NCBI RefSeq assembly: GCF_002217945.1
Contig: NZ_BCMG01000001.1
Coordinates: forward strand, 186,001-250,000
Length of the DNA: 64,000 bases
Origin: Secundilactobacillus silagei JCM 19001
Lineage (GTDB): Bacteria > Bacillota > Bacilli > Lactobacillales > Lactobacillaceae
Direction of reading: 5' to 3'
The position numbers and the translations under genes are program-made. The notes below the pieces were generated by a model. That model did not search any database. It was not told the origin of the DNA and saw only the letters and a list, made by a program, of their open reading frames with translations. Shown in pieces: positions 1-7,864 of the stretch. The stretch's first letter is position 1. Each line of letters begins with the position of its first letter.

Positions 1-404
1 GCATGCCTTCAGAGCTGGTTTGGCGTCAGCCATTCCCTGGTCCTGGTTTAGGAATCCGTGTGCTGGGTGAAATTACACCTGAAAAGTTGGAAATTGTCCG
101 CGACAGTGATTACATTCTTCGAGATGAAATCAAAAAAGCCGGCTTAGACCGCGATATCTGGCAATACTTTACCGTCTTACCAGGTTTCCGTTCTGTCGGT
201 GTCATGGGTGATGGCCGGACCTACGATTACACAGTCGGTATTCGGGCCGTAACCTCTATTGATGGGATGACCGCAGACTTTGCACATATTCCATATGATG
301 TGCTGGCGAAGGTTTCTACTAGAATCGTAAACGAAGTGAAACACGTCAATAGAATTGTGTATGACGTTACGAGCAAGCCGCCGTCGACAGTTGAGTGGGA
401 ATAA
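1..404 (+). CDS. guaA: GMP synthase (glutamine-hydrolysing), C-terminal part
   Basis: This is the last 133 residues of GMP synthase, which aminates XMP to GMP in purine synthesis in the cytosol. The gene enters from the left edge, so its glutamine amidotransferase and ATP-pyrophosphatase domains lie outside the window. What remains is the dimerisation domain: the hallmark [16 protein letters not shown] near the start, [16 protein letters not shown] in the middle, and the invariant C-terminal end KPPSTVEWE. The reading frame is intact to the TAA. A strong terminator follows within 35 bp, so it is the end of its transcript. Identification is secure; the ATG at position 3 is internal and not a start. 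Confidence 0.97.
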   Translation, partial: MPSELVWRQPFPGPGLGIRVLGEITPEKLEIVRDSDYILRDEIKKAGLDRDIWQYFTVLPGFRSVGVMGDGRTYDYTVGIRAVTSIDGMTADFAHIPYDVLAKVSTRIVNEVKHVNRIVYDVTSKPPSTVEWE

Positions 405-436
405 GGTTCCTGCTCGGTAAATTGAATTTAAGATTG

Positions 437-470
437 TAAAAAGCCCCGATTTATTCGGGACTTTTTGTTT
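437..470 (+). terminator. Intrinsic terminator of guaA
   Basis: A hairpin with arms CCCCGA and TCGGG, flanked by AAAAAG on the left and CTTTTT on the right, 35 bp after the guaA stop. Confidence 0.85.
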
Positions 471-522
471 ACCTAAATTTTATAGTTGATTTTGACTAAT
501 AAAGAAGTGACAGGGGAAAATA

Positions 523-1146
523 ATGAAAATTAAACGTATAGTTTGGATAGGTGCCATGATTGCATTTTTAGGTATTGGTTTTTCAGTAAATTCACAGACT
601 GCACATGCTGTAAGGTATTCTTGGAGAAACAGCCATTGGGTCACAATTACGAAGGATGTTACAGTATTAAAAATTAGAACAGTTTATCCTAGATCATCAA
701 GTTATTCAGTGGACAGTTATACAGCTCAACGTGGTGAACATTACAAGCTAGCTCATTGGGGTGTTGATTTCTCGTGGGTTTTACAATCAGGAAAGTTTAG
801 GGGAAATTCTAAATATATTTATGTAGTAGATGCCAGTGAAAATGGTGGTTGGTTCAAAATGGGAATTCATCATTTGAAGAATTATAAACTTTTACATGGC
901 TTTCGAATGGCAATCAATGACGATTATAGTTTCAATACTAACTATGATACAAACTCACATACGACTTTTTCGTTAAGACGACCCACTCAGAAATCTAAAG
1001 TGATGTTTGAACCGCGGACGCATGCGATACCAACTCACCATAAGTGGACAGTCTATAAGGAACATAATGATGCTGAGGTAGATTATCAATATTATAATGG
1101 TTCTTGGCATAAGGTCGCATCACGGAAGGCTACAATATGGTATTAA
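523..1146 (+). CDS. Secreted hypothetical protein, 207 aa
   Basis: I do not recognise the family. The first 30 residues form a typical Gram-positive signal peptide: positive start (MKIKR), hydrophobic core and a probable cleavage after TAHA. The mature part is rich in Tyr, His, Trp and Ser and ends in YNGSWHKVASRKATIWY, a basic and aromatic composition seen in small lactobacillus exported or wall-associated proteins. There is no LPXTG anchor, lipobox or second membrane segment. A GGGGAAA ribosome site precedes ATG 523. It is monocistronic, lying between the guaA terminator and a later terminator. The next gene also encodes a small basic exported protein, so they may be functionally related. 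Confidence 0.75.
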   Translation: MKIKRIVWIGAMIAFLGIGFSVNSQTAHAVRYSWRNSHWVTITKDVTVLKIRTVYPRSSSYSVDSYTAQRGEHYKLAHWGVDFSWVLQSGKFRGNSKYIYVVDASENGGWFKMGIHHLKNYKLLHGFRMAINDDYSFNTNYDTNSHTTFSLRRPTQKSKVMFEPRTHAIPTHHKWTVYKEHNDAEVDYQYYNGSWHKVASRKATIWY

Positions 1147-1286
1147 GAAATAATTTCTAAATTAAGTTGATTTCTGAATCAGTAAAGAATTGATATCGCA
1201 TTGTTTTATTTGTTTTGGTGAGATATTTATTAAGAAGGATGTTGAACTTGCTACAGTCTCTATGTCGATGGATTTGTTAAATGATT

Positions 1287-1312
1287 AGCACTTTCTGTAG
1301 TGCTTTTTTAGT
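1287..1312 (+). terminator. Intrinsic terminator
   Basis: Stem AGCACT / AGTGCT with a short loop followed by a T-run, about 140 bp after the stop of the secreted protein gene at 523. Confidence 0.6.
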
Positions 1313-1372
1313 ACTAGCTATTTTTCCCAACTTTCCATAAGTGTATGATTATTAAGTGGGAGGGCGATAATT

Positions 1373-1825
1373 TTGAAAAAATTAGTTCTAGTTACATTGT
1401 CTTTAATCGTAGGGTTAGTTGGTGGTTTATCAGCAGTCGGTAATACGGCTAGTGCGTCAAGCTTACAAAGGGGTTTACCACGGGCTTTACGGAATAGTAA
1501 ATGGCAATCAAAGTCTCGGTACATAAAAGGATTACATGAATATCGATCAGCTACATTAGTTTTTCATAAAATGTCGATTGTTCATTATGGGCCTCAAAAG
1601 GGTGAACCGGTCGATATTTATGGTTTAAGTTACAAATATGCTGGCCATCATATTTATGAATTGCATGGTCATCTTGAGAAGCAAGCGGTAGCGTTGGGAC
1701 TACATTGGGCTGGTGAAGTTAAAATTTACAGCAGCCATAAAATCAATTACGCAGATTGCAATATAACGGAAGATGGCCAGATTTTTACCAACAATCTTGC
1801 AAATACAGTCTATAACCGAAAATAA
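1373..1825 (+). CDS. Secreted hypothetical protein, 150 aa
   Basis: This is an unrecognised small exported protein. It begins at TTG 1373, chosen because GGGAGGG at 1358-1364 is well placed and because the signal peptide (MKKLVLVTLSLIVGLVGG, cleavage near NTASA) begins there. The mature domain of about 120 residues is basic, with many Tyr and His, and has two cysteines at most, so there is no obvious catalytic motif. It resembles its upstream neighbour in size, export signal and composition but not in clear sequence. It is probably a lineage-specific surface or exported protein. Confidence 0.7.
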   Translation: MKKLVLVTLSLIVGLVGGLSAVGNTASASSLQRGLPRALRNSKWQSKSRYIKGLHEYRSATLVFHKMSIVHYGPQKGEPVDIYGLSYKYAGHHIYELHGHLEKQAVALGLHWAGEVKIYSSHKINYADCNITEDGQIFTNNLANTVYNRK

Positions 1826-1983
1826 CTCTTAATTTATGTACTTAATGGAGCTTTTATATGTTTTCTAATTCCGCCGAAAGATACATTCACTTCAAGATCT
1901 AAGACGATTTTAGTTCACTAAAGTATAAAAAGTTTGGGTCAGTAAGTTCATGTTGATAGAGAATGTTTTCCAGTTTTAAAATT

Positions 1984-2016
1984 AAAAGGAATCCTGAATT
2001 TTCAGGATTCCTTTTT
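1984..2016. terminator. Bidirectional terminator between convergent genes
   Basis: Arms GGAATCCTGA / TCAGGATTCC with AAAA before and TTTTT after, so it can serve the small exported protein gene on + and the zinc-ribbon gene on -. Confidence 0.85.
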
Positions 2017-2078
2017 ATGTGGGATGATATAAACAATTCTTGTAATTTGTAAAATAAACAAGTCGTGAATAGTTGTTA

Positions 2079-2993
2079 CTACTCTGAGTCGTGCCCAGTT
2101 ACACTAATTTTTTGAGCTACAAGCGTAGGTACAGTATTTGATCCACCAGCTTGAGTATCGTAATCTTCACGATCACCCAATACACCATTAATAGTTACGT
2201 AGTCATCTTTGACTGCGTCAGTGGTATCAGGATAATAGATCATGAATAAATCATTTGAGTAGTCATCCGTATACACAAGTAAAGTGGTAGCGCCATCGCT
2301 TTCGTTGGCTTGAAGCACTTCGGCATTTGTAATGTCGTATGATTGCCCATTGTAATCATCTGATTTAAGTAGCTCACCATAAGATAACTTATTTCCGGCT
2401 GCTTCTGTAGCATCATAATCTGAAGCTGAAATACCTGCAACGGAGTCATTAGTAAAATCACCAGTGTCGTCATCATCTGAATCCTCATCGCTAGAATCCT
2501 CATCTTCATAATCTGAGTCATCATCCGAATCTTCTGTATCGTCAGAACTTGAATCGTCTGGAGTTGAATCATTAGAACTGCTGTTATCATACGATCCCGC
2601 AGCTTCAGTGGTGGAACTAGAACTATTAATAGCATCTTTTGCTAATACGAAGGCAAAAAGAAAGAGTGCGGCAATTAGAACTATTGCCAGTCCATGTTTA
2701 TACCATGGCTTTTTAGGCTTGGCTTTTTCCGGAATGTAAGGCTTAAATTCATTATGAAATTCTTTTTTGGGTGTTTCAGAAGAAGGTGTAACGATGTTCT
2801 TCGCACCAGTTTCGTCTTGATTTATCTTTGTGTCATTGTTTTGAGGATAAAATACTTCGTTTGGTCGTTCGTATTGTTTCTCGAGTGTTACAGATACTTT
2901 TTTTAAGACTGGTTGCTTGAGACCACAGTACGGACAAAACTCGGCTTCGTTAGGTAACTCCTTACCGCATTTGACACAAAATTGTTTTTCCAC
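2079..2993 (-). CDS. Zinc-ribbon membrane protein with extracellular OB-like domain
   Basis: The N-terminus is a zinc ribbon: CVKCG at residues 6-10 and CPYCG at 21-25. It is followed by a variable cytosolic stretch, one hydrophobic segment at about residues 100-122, a long Asp/Ser-rich acidic linker (about 125-195), and a C-terminal domain of about 100 residues with alternating beta-like stretches (SYDITNAEVLQ, TTLLVYTDD, YVTINGVLGD). That last part resembles the OB-like domains of lactobacillus zinc-ribbon membrane proteins. The topology puts the ribbon inside and the OB-like domain outside. The function is unknown. The acidic low-complexity linker is probably a wall-spanning spacer. Confidence 0.7.
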   Translation of the reverse strand: MEKQFCVKCGKELPNEAEFCPYCGLKQPVLKKVSVTLEKQYERPNEVFYPQNNDTKINQDETGAKNIVTPSSETPKKEFHNEFKPYIPEKAKPKKPWYKHGLAIVLIAALFLFAFVLAKDAINSSSSTTEAAGSYDNSSSNDSTPDDSSSDDTEDSDDDSDYEDEDSSDEDSDDDDTGDFTNDSVAGISASDYDATEAAGNKLSYGELLKSDDYNGQSYDITNAEVLQANESDGATTLLVYTDDYSNDLFMIYYPDTTDAVKDDYVTINGVLGDREDYDTQAGGSNTVPTLVAQKISVTGHDSE

Positions 2994-3530
2994 TATATAT
3001 TCCCCTTCATATAAATAAAATAAGTGCGCTTATCTTCAAACTAGTTGTAGCAGTTAATGAGCGTTTCATCTTGTCTCCCACATGAATCTAGGCTTGTAGG
3101 TAGGGTTAGATAAATTTAAGTTATTAAAACAGGATCAAATATTTTGAACACGTAGATTTAAAGTTGAATTTTTGTTATCACTCCCAAGCTTATGAAATGT
3201 ACGGAAACGGTTTTTGAAATTAAAAGAAAATATTGAAGGAGTGTTGACATAAAAAGTCTGAGCTTAGCTTTCTCCAATTAAATTTAAATGTTAACCAGCC
3301 AATACTGATTGTTATGTATTTTACACATTTCATTCTTCTTTAACACATCCACAATTAACGTAAGTATAAGTATAGCAAATCTTAATCCATTTTTGGACAA
3401 GTATTTGATATTCCAGAAGTAAGTGATCTTATTTTTAGTTAAGACGAGTGTTATATCGTTAAAGAGGGAAATTAGGATACTAAATCTTATATTTTTATTT
3501 TCTGCTTATTCTTGGTAGTATTAACTAATA
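2994..3530. other. Intergenic stretch with no recognised gene
   Basis: About 540 bp of AT-rich sequence between the starts/ends of two minus-strand genes. I see no ORF with a ribosome site, no repeat and no RNA family. It must hold the promoter of the zinc-ribbon gene near 3000-3100. Confidence 0.5.
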
Positions 3531-3556
3531 AAAAAGATACACAAAAATGTGTATCT
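3531..3556 (-). terminator. Terminator of metA
   Basis: Read on the minus strand, GATACACA / TGTGTATC form a hairpin followed by TTTTTTATT, about 55 bp after the metA stop. Confidence 0.8.
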
Positions 3557-3610
3557 GAGCAATATCATTTAATAATAGGTTGATGCATTATAAATCGAAT
3601 CTTTATGTAC

Positions 3611-4441
3611 TTAAACCTGTACCCGCAACAAACTGTGTACCCAATTATCATACAAACGGATGCTGTCATTTTGCCAGGTATTAGTTGGTTTAGATGCCGA
3701 AAAGTAGTTTTTAGGCATCTGAATTGGCAGTCCCTTCTCACGGTCACGATTAAATTCATTAAACAAAGTGTTGGTTTCGTACTCTGGGTGACCACTAAGA
3801 TAGGTTGAACGTGTCTGTTTGGATGCTAAAACTACCGGACCGGCTTCTGGGTCACTAGCTAATACATCCAGTTGCGGATCGTTAATGTGACCAAGGGTGG
3901 CATGACGTGATTGTGGCATTGATAACTGATTGAACCCAGCTGTCAGTTCAGTCTGCTGGTCAATTCTGCAGCGATAAACACCGAATAATTTTTGAGAGAT
4001 AATCCGCTTATTAATACCAAAATCAGCATAGATACCGGCTTGGGCGGCCCAGCATTCAAAGATTGATTCACGGACATGATCGTGACGCCAGTTGAGGAGG
4101 GTTTTGAATTCATTCCAGTAGTCAACTTGTTTATATTGAAGTTCTTCTACCGGTGCGCCGGTGACAACCATGCCATCAAAATGATGGTCGTAAACGTCAG
4201 CCAAAACGGCGTAGAATTGCTGCAGCTTAGCTTCTGGTGTGTGCTTGCTATGATGAGTTGCCATCCGCAAAAAAGTGACTTCTACGTCCATTGATAAATG
4301 GCTAAATAAGTGCACAAATTGCCGTTCAGTTTCCAGCTTATTTGGCATCAGGTTGACCACCAAAAGTTTAACTGGTTGATTGGTGCAGACTGTATTGTCT
4401 ACGTGTTGTTTTAAAAAGCCATTTTTTAATTGCACTGTCAT
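3611..4441 (-). CDS. metA: Homoserine O-acyltransferase (MetA/HTS family)
   Basis: This enzyme activates homoserine by O-acylation (acetyl- or succinyl-CoA), the first committed step of methionine synthesis. The 276-residue protein shows the family core: VNLMPNK at about 29-35, a TGAPVE loop at 94-99, the nucleophile Cys130 in FECWAAQAG, and the catalytic His218 and Glu220 in GHPEYE. It is slightly shorter than the usual 300 residues at the C-terminus but otherwise intact. The ATG has an AAAGGAGG site 8 bp upstream. It is preceded by a methionine T-box, so expression should rise when tRNA-Met is uncharged. Sequence alone does not settle which acyl-CoA is used. Confidence 0.9.
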   Translation of the reverse strand: MTVQLKNGFLKQHVDNTVCTNQPVKLLVVNLMPNKLETERQFVHLFSHLSMDVEVTFLRMATHHSKHTPEAKLQQFYAVLADVYDHHFDGMVVTGAPVEELQYKQVDYWNEFKTLLNWRHDHVRESIFECWAAQAGIYADFGINKRIISQKLFGVYRCRIDQQTELTAGFNQLSMPQSRHATLGHINDPQLDVLASDPEAGPVVLASKQTRSTYLSGHPEYETNTLFNEFNRDREKGLPIQMPKNYFSASKPTNTWQNDSIRLYDNWVHSLLRVQV

Positions 4442-4454
4442 ATGTCATGTCCTC

Positions 4455-4735
4455 CTTTGAATAGAATAAATAAAAAACGTCTCTAGCTGTTAAATGCAGC
4501 TAGGGACGTTTTTACGCGGTACCACCCATCTTTGCAGTAGTCTCACAACCACTGCCTCAAGAGTACGAATACTCAGCAGATATCGGTGCCCCGTGGCGGT
4601 AGCCTTCACGACCCCGTCAGTCTCCAAGTTCATCTTCGTCATGCCACCCGGTCCTGTTTCAGCAATATCAGGACTCTCTTTCTCTAGGTGTTATGACTAC
4701 TCTTCTCATCGTTGATTTATTATTGATCTATTTTT
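4455..4735 (-). promoter_or_regulatory. T-box leader, methionine specificity, controlling metA
   Basis: On the minus strand the leader carries the invariant T-box GGGTGGTACCGCG (4515-4527) and then a terminator with arms AACGTCCCTAGCTG and CAGCTAGAGACGTT plus a T-run (4470-4513). Upstream is a long Stem I region. The likely specifier is ATG at 4633-4631, in the context GAAG-ATG-AAC, which fits the methionine gene that follows. Uncharged tRNA-Met would stabilise the antiterminator and allow metA transcription. Confidence 0.93.
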
Positions 4736-4990
4736 CTAACTATTTTCTAATCTATCACAGAAACCGTTTTCGGTCAAATGTGAGAAGCAACCAATCATCC
4801 TTTCCTATTTCTAATTGACTAATTTCTATTATTCTTATTATGTTATATTTAATACAAAGTTATTTTTATGTTTATTTTGAGGGAACTGATTAAATCTATT
4901 TAATCTTGTTTCCTAGATTAGTATTAACGGATTATTATTTTTGATTTTATCAATATGACCAATAAAGAATCTTAATAAGAGGTTACTAAA

Positions 4991-5305
4991 ATGGATTATG
5001 AAGAGATTTCTAAAGCACTTATTAAATTTCGGGATGAACGACACTGGCAAAAATATCATACTTTGCCAGCTTTAGCGAGAGCTATGTCAATTGAAGCTGC
5101 AGAGGTAAATGAACACTTTCTTTGGAAGGATAGTCAACCAGACAAAGAACTGTTTAAGAATACAGAAGATATTGAATCCTTAAAAATGGAAATAGCTGAT
5201 ACACTCACATATGCTTATTATATGTGTGAAAAATTGGGAGTTGATCCTAATGATATTGTGTATGAGAAATTACAAATAAATAAAAAACGGCATTGGAAAT
5301 TCTAA
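4991..5305 (+). CDS. MazG-like nucleotide pyrophosphohydrolase
   Basis: This is a small all-alpha NTP pyrophosphohydrolase of the MazG/RS21-C6 type, 104 residues, which would cleave (d)NTPs or modified nucleotides to monophosphates. The metal-binding pattern is visible: EAAEVNEHF at about residues 35-43 (EExxE-like) and the second helix KMEIADTLTYAYY at about 67-79 (ExxD). ATG 4991 follows AAGAGG. The stop is 21 bp before the start of a GIY-YIG/DUF2075 gene, so the two are almost certainly one operon. Small MazG proteins paired with large ATPases often sit in defence neighbourhoods, and a CRISPR-Cas locus lies 1.5 kb downstream. Housecleaning of dNTPs is the alternative. Confidence 0.82.
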   Translation: MDYEEISKALIKFRDERHWQKYHTLPALARAMSIEAAEVNEHFLWKDSQPDKELFKNTEDIESLKMEIADTLTYAYYMCEKLGVDPNDIVYEKLQINKKRHWKF

Positions 5306-5326
5306 AATTGGTTAGGAAGTATGATT

Positions 5327-7075
5327 ATGAGCGAGGTTGCAGCACCAGTAATAAAAGAAGCTCAGTATAGTCCGTTGGGGTTAAAGGCGTTCACGGACGA
5401 GATTAAAAATACCTCATTAGGTGAACTATTACTTGACTATCCGACTGTCTATATTATTTATAAGAAAAATAAAAAAGATATGTATGATGTTTACGTCGGG
5501 GAAACGAATAACATTCGGCAAAGAACGACTCAACATTTGTTAGAAGATCCGAAAACTAGATCTGATTGGGATGCTTTTAGAGCTGATAAAAGCACTAAAA
5601 TGATCGTTATTGGGCATGATAGGTTTAATAAGTCATTAACTTTAGACATTGAAAATAAAATGATGCTTTATATGTCCGGAGTTAGTAGTGTGGGAAACTT
5701 AAATAATCGCCGAGAGAACGATCAAAATAAATATTTCACGGAAAATGACCGTGACGATATCTTTTCTAAGGTTTGGCGAAAACTAAGAAAGCTTGATAAT
5801 AGACTATTCCCACTAGAACAAATTATCCGTGATTCAGCATTATTTAAAGCGTCACCCTTTCATAAACTAACGCAAGAACAGTTTGATGCTAAAAATCTAG
5901 TTCAAGATCGCATCACAAAGGTTTTGTTGGCAGGTGAGGAAGATCAACTCATTTTAGTTCAAGGTGAGGCTGGTTCAGGAAAAACGGTTCTTCTCAGCAC
6001 AATTTTTTACCAGATGTTTCAATATAGTAAGAGTAAAGATCATTCTCAATTTAGTGACCTTAAGATGAACCTGATTGTTAATCATGATGAACAGCTTAAG
6101 GTCTACAAAGATATTTTAATTAAGTTAGGCATCACAGATAGTAAGGATCAAGATACTGTATCAAAAGCAACACGGTTTATTAATAATCATGATTCAAAAA
6201 ATAAAGTTGATATCGTATTAGTTGATGAAGCCCATTTGCTTTGGACTCAAGGAAAGCAGGCTTATCGAGGTAAAAATCAGTTAGATGATATTATGGCTAG
6301 ATCAAAAGTTACTGTTGCAATTTTTGATCCCAAGCAAGTTCTAAAGACTGAAGAATATCTTGAAGAAACAGACATTGAGAATATTCGAAATAGGTCTAAA
6401 AGCCAAGGTAATTTCATTGAATTAAAAAATCAATTGCGGGTACAAGCAGATAATCAGACCATTGATTGGATTCGCGCAATAACGGATTCACGTAGACAGA
6501 TATTGCCGTTTCATGCTGATTCAAAGAGGTATGATTTGAAAGTATTTGATGATGCTGCGGAAATGTATAGACAGATCAAGCAAAAAAATGCAGATCAAGA
6601 AAATAGTGGCATCTCACGACTGGTTGCAACGTTTGACTGGAAATATACTCAGAACAAACGTAAAGACGGTAAATATTGGATGGTAAATGCAGGCAATTTG
6701 AGTTTACCATGGAATCTTCAATTGAAGGCTGAGCGTTCAATTGAAAAATTAGCGTGGCCAGAACAGAGTCAAACCATTGATGAAATTGGGTCAACCTATA
6801 CGATTCAAGGCTTTGATCTGAATTATTGTGGCGTGATTATTGGACCTTCTGTTACCTATCGTGATGGGCGAGTGCAGTTTGATCCTGAGAAGAGTAAAAA
6901 TAAGAATGCAACTCGTCAAAGATCTCTAGCGAATGGGGAAAAGGTTGTGGTGAGTGACGAGTTGTTGGCAAATGAACTGAATGTGCTGCTAACTCGTGGG
7001 GTTAATGGCTTATATATTTATGCGGTTGATGATGCGTTGAGAAATAAGTTATTTGAAATATTTAGCGCTAAATAA
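5327..7075 (+). CDS. GIY-YIG nuclease-like / DUF2075 P-loop ATPase fusion
   Basis: A 582-residue protein with two parts. Residues about 38-75 hold a GIY-YIG-like signature (VYIIYKK then VYVGETNNIRQR and TQH). From about 200 there is a DUF2075/schlafen-type helicase core: Walker A GEAGSGKT near 213-220, Walker B VLVDEAHLLW near 296-305, and a late motif LNVLLTRGVNGLYIY typical of superfamily 1 ATPases. It may cut or unwind nucleic acid. I chose ATG 5327 over ATG 5321 because AGGAAG at 5314-5319 is properly spaced only to the former. It is co-transcribed with the MazG-like gene and ends in a strong terminator. The two genes look like a self-contained, probably defensive cassette, which is an inference. 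Confidence 0.8.
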   Translation: MSEVAAPVIKEAQYSPLGLKAFTDEIKNTSLGELLLDYPTVYIIYKKNKKDMYDVYVGETNNIRQRTTQHLLEDPKTRSDWDAFRADKSTKMIVIGHDRFNKSLTLDIENKMMLYMSGVSSVGNLNNRRENDQNKYFTENDRDDIFSKVWRKLRKLDNRLFPLEQIIRDSALFKASPFHKLTQEQFDAKNLVQDRITKVLLAGEEDQLILVQGEAGSGKTVLLSTIFYQMFQYSKSKDHSQFSDLKMNLIVNHDEQLKVYKDILIKLGITDSKDQDTVSKATRFINNHDSKNKVDIVLVDEAHLLWTQGKQAYRGKNQLDDIMARSKVTVAIFDPKQVLKTEEYLEETDIENIRNRSKSQGNFIELKNQLRVQADNQTIDWIRAITDSRRQILPFHADSKRYDLKVFDDAAEMYRQIKQKNADQENSGISRLVATFDWKYTQNKRKDGKYWMVNAGNLSLPWNLQLKAERSIEKLAWPEQSQTIDEIGSTYTIQGFDLNYCGVIIGPSVTYRDGRVQFDPEKSKNKNATRQRSLANGEKVVVSDELLANELNVLLTRGVNGLYIYAVDDALRNKLFEIFSAK

Positions 7076-7079
7076 ACTA

Positions 7080-7135
7080 AGATGAATCGAAATGGAAGAT
7101 AGATCTGTCCTATTTCGATTCATTTTTATTTTTCT
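7080..7135 (+). terminator. Intrinsic terminator of the MazG/DUF2075 operon
   Basis: Long imperfect hairpin with arms GATGAATCGAAAT and ATTTCGATTCAT followed by T-rich sequence, directly after the stop at 7075. Confidence 0.85.
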
Positions 7136-7258
7136 AATTAATGTATAAAAAATTATTGTAATTCCTCTATGCATAGGGTATGATTAATTTTAAGATAAAT
7201 TAATATATGTATAATGGCTTTTTAGATTAATGTAGTAGGTATTTTGTCTAAATTGTTT

Positions 7259-7324
7259 ATTTAAAAATTAAGCTTATCGGTGTTATATGTTTTAGAAGTA
7301 CGTTAAATCAATGAGGTCAATTTT
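7259..7324 (+). ncRNA. Solitary type II repeat with guide-like flank (putative crRNA-like RNA)
   Basis: Positions 7289-7320 repeat the type II-A unit almost exactly (first 29 nt identical, then TC/AA). The last four positions are lost, and no second repeat is near. In type II crRNAs the guide lies 5' of the repeat, so 7259-7288 would be the guide. Its last 9 nt, GTGTTATAT (7280-7288), recur at 7352-7360 in the promoter region of the downstream genes. A TATAAT at 7210-7215 could drive a transcript. This may be a regulatory crRNA-like RNA or only a stranded repeat; I cannot tell without RNA data. Confidence 0.5.
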
Positions 7325-7407
7325 TTTTGAAGAATTAAATTTATTATACTAGTGTTATATTGTAATAAATTTTTTACGTAGATAACTTAAGGGGTACACC
7401 AAGTGGA

Positions 7408-7439
7408 TTGTCCAAATACTGATCGACATTAAAAGCTGA
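7408..7439 (+). promoter_or_regulatory. Leader element copy 1 with mini-ORF (TTG TCC AAA TAC TGA)
   Basis: A roughly 30-nt element (starts GTCCAAATACTGAT, ends AAAAGCTGA) 24 bp before the 7463 gene. It is near-identical to an element 28 bp before cas9. Both contain a 4-codon reading frame ending in TGA (Met-Ser-Lys-Tyr here). It is likely a shared leader control sequence or a duplicated 5' UTR. Confidence 0.45.
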
Positions 7440-7462
7440 AAAACTTAGGGGTTGTTTTTAAA

Positions 7463-7855
7463 GTGGCAAAAAAGATTCAGGGTGCTGATGGCAAGATGTA
7501 TAAACAAGTGAGTACATCTTCTAACGCTGGTGAAGGACGAAAGCGGACTTTAGAAGTGGTGTTAGGCGTTATTAGCTTGGTTTTATCTATAGTTTCACTA
7601 GCTTCGGGATTTGGCGTGGCAGCAGTAGCGGATTCATTTGGTGGTGGCGGTTCATATACAATGGAGCTTTTCTTTGGTATTTTACTATCCATCGCAGCTT
7701 TTATATTAATATTCTTTCTTAATAAAAAGCATACTTTAATCAGCATTGCTATTATTGTTCTTGGTATTGTGCTTTTATTCTCTTGCGGTAATTTTGGTGT
7801 TCTTGGTGGTATTTTTTTCACTATTACTGGAATTATTGCACTCTTTAGAAAGTAG
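7463..7855 (+). CDS. Small membrane protein upstream of cas9
   Basis: I do not recognise a named family. The 130-residue protein starts at GTG 7463 behind TTAGGGG. A short basic N-terminal tail (MAKKIQGADGKMYKQ) precedes four hydrophobic segments at about 32-55, 68-86, 90-108 and 109-127, with a Gly-rich loop between the first two. It would be an integral membrane protein with little outside the bilayer. The stop is 9 bp before the next gene, whose N-terminus (MSKKQFVDKDGNKF) echoes this one, so the pair probably functions together. Both lie inside the cas9 transcription region after a solitary CRISPR repeat, making them candidate accessory genes, though housekeeping envelope roles are equally possible. 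Confidence 0.65.
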   Translation: MAKKIQGADGKMYKQVSTSSNAGEGRKRTLEVVLGVISLVLSIVSLASGFGVAAVADSFGGGGSYTMELFFGILLSIAAFILIFFLNKKHTLISIAIIVLGIVLLFSCGNFGVLGGIFFTITGIIALFRK

Positions 7856-7864
7856 GAAAAGTTA

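Noticed and set aside
3448-3456. A second GTGTTATAT, same 9-mer as the solitary-repeat seed
   Set aside because: Nothing suggests it is a target (no nearby gene start); it is kept only as a warning that the seed match at 7352 could be chance.
4494-4715. A 73-codon ORF on the plus strand
   Set aside because: It lies entirely within the T-box leader on the opposite strand and has no ribosome site.
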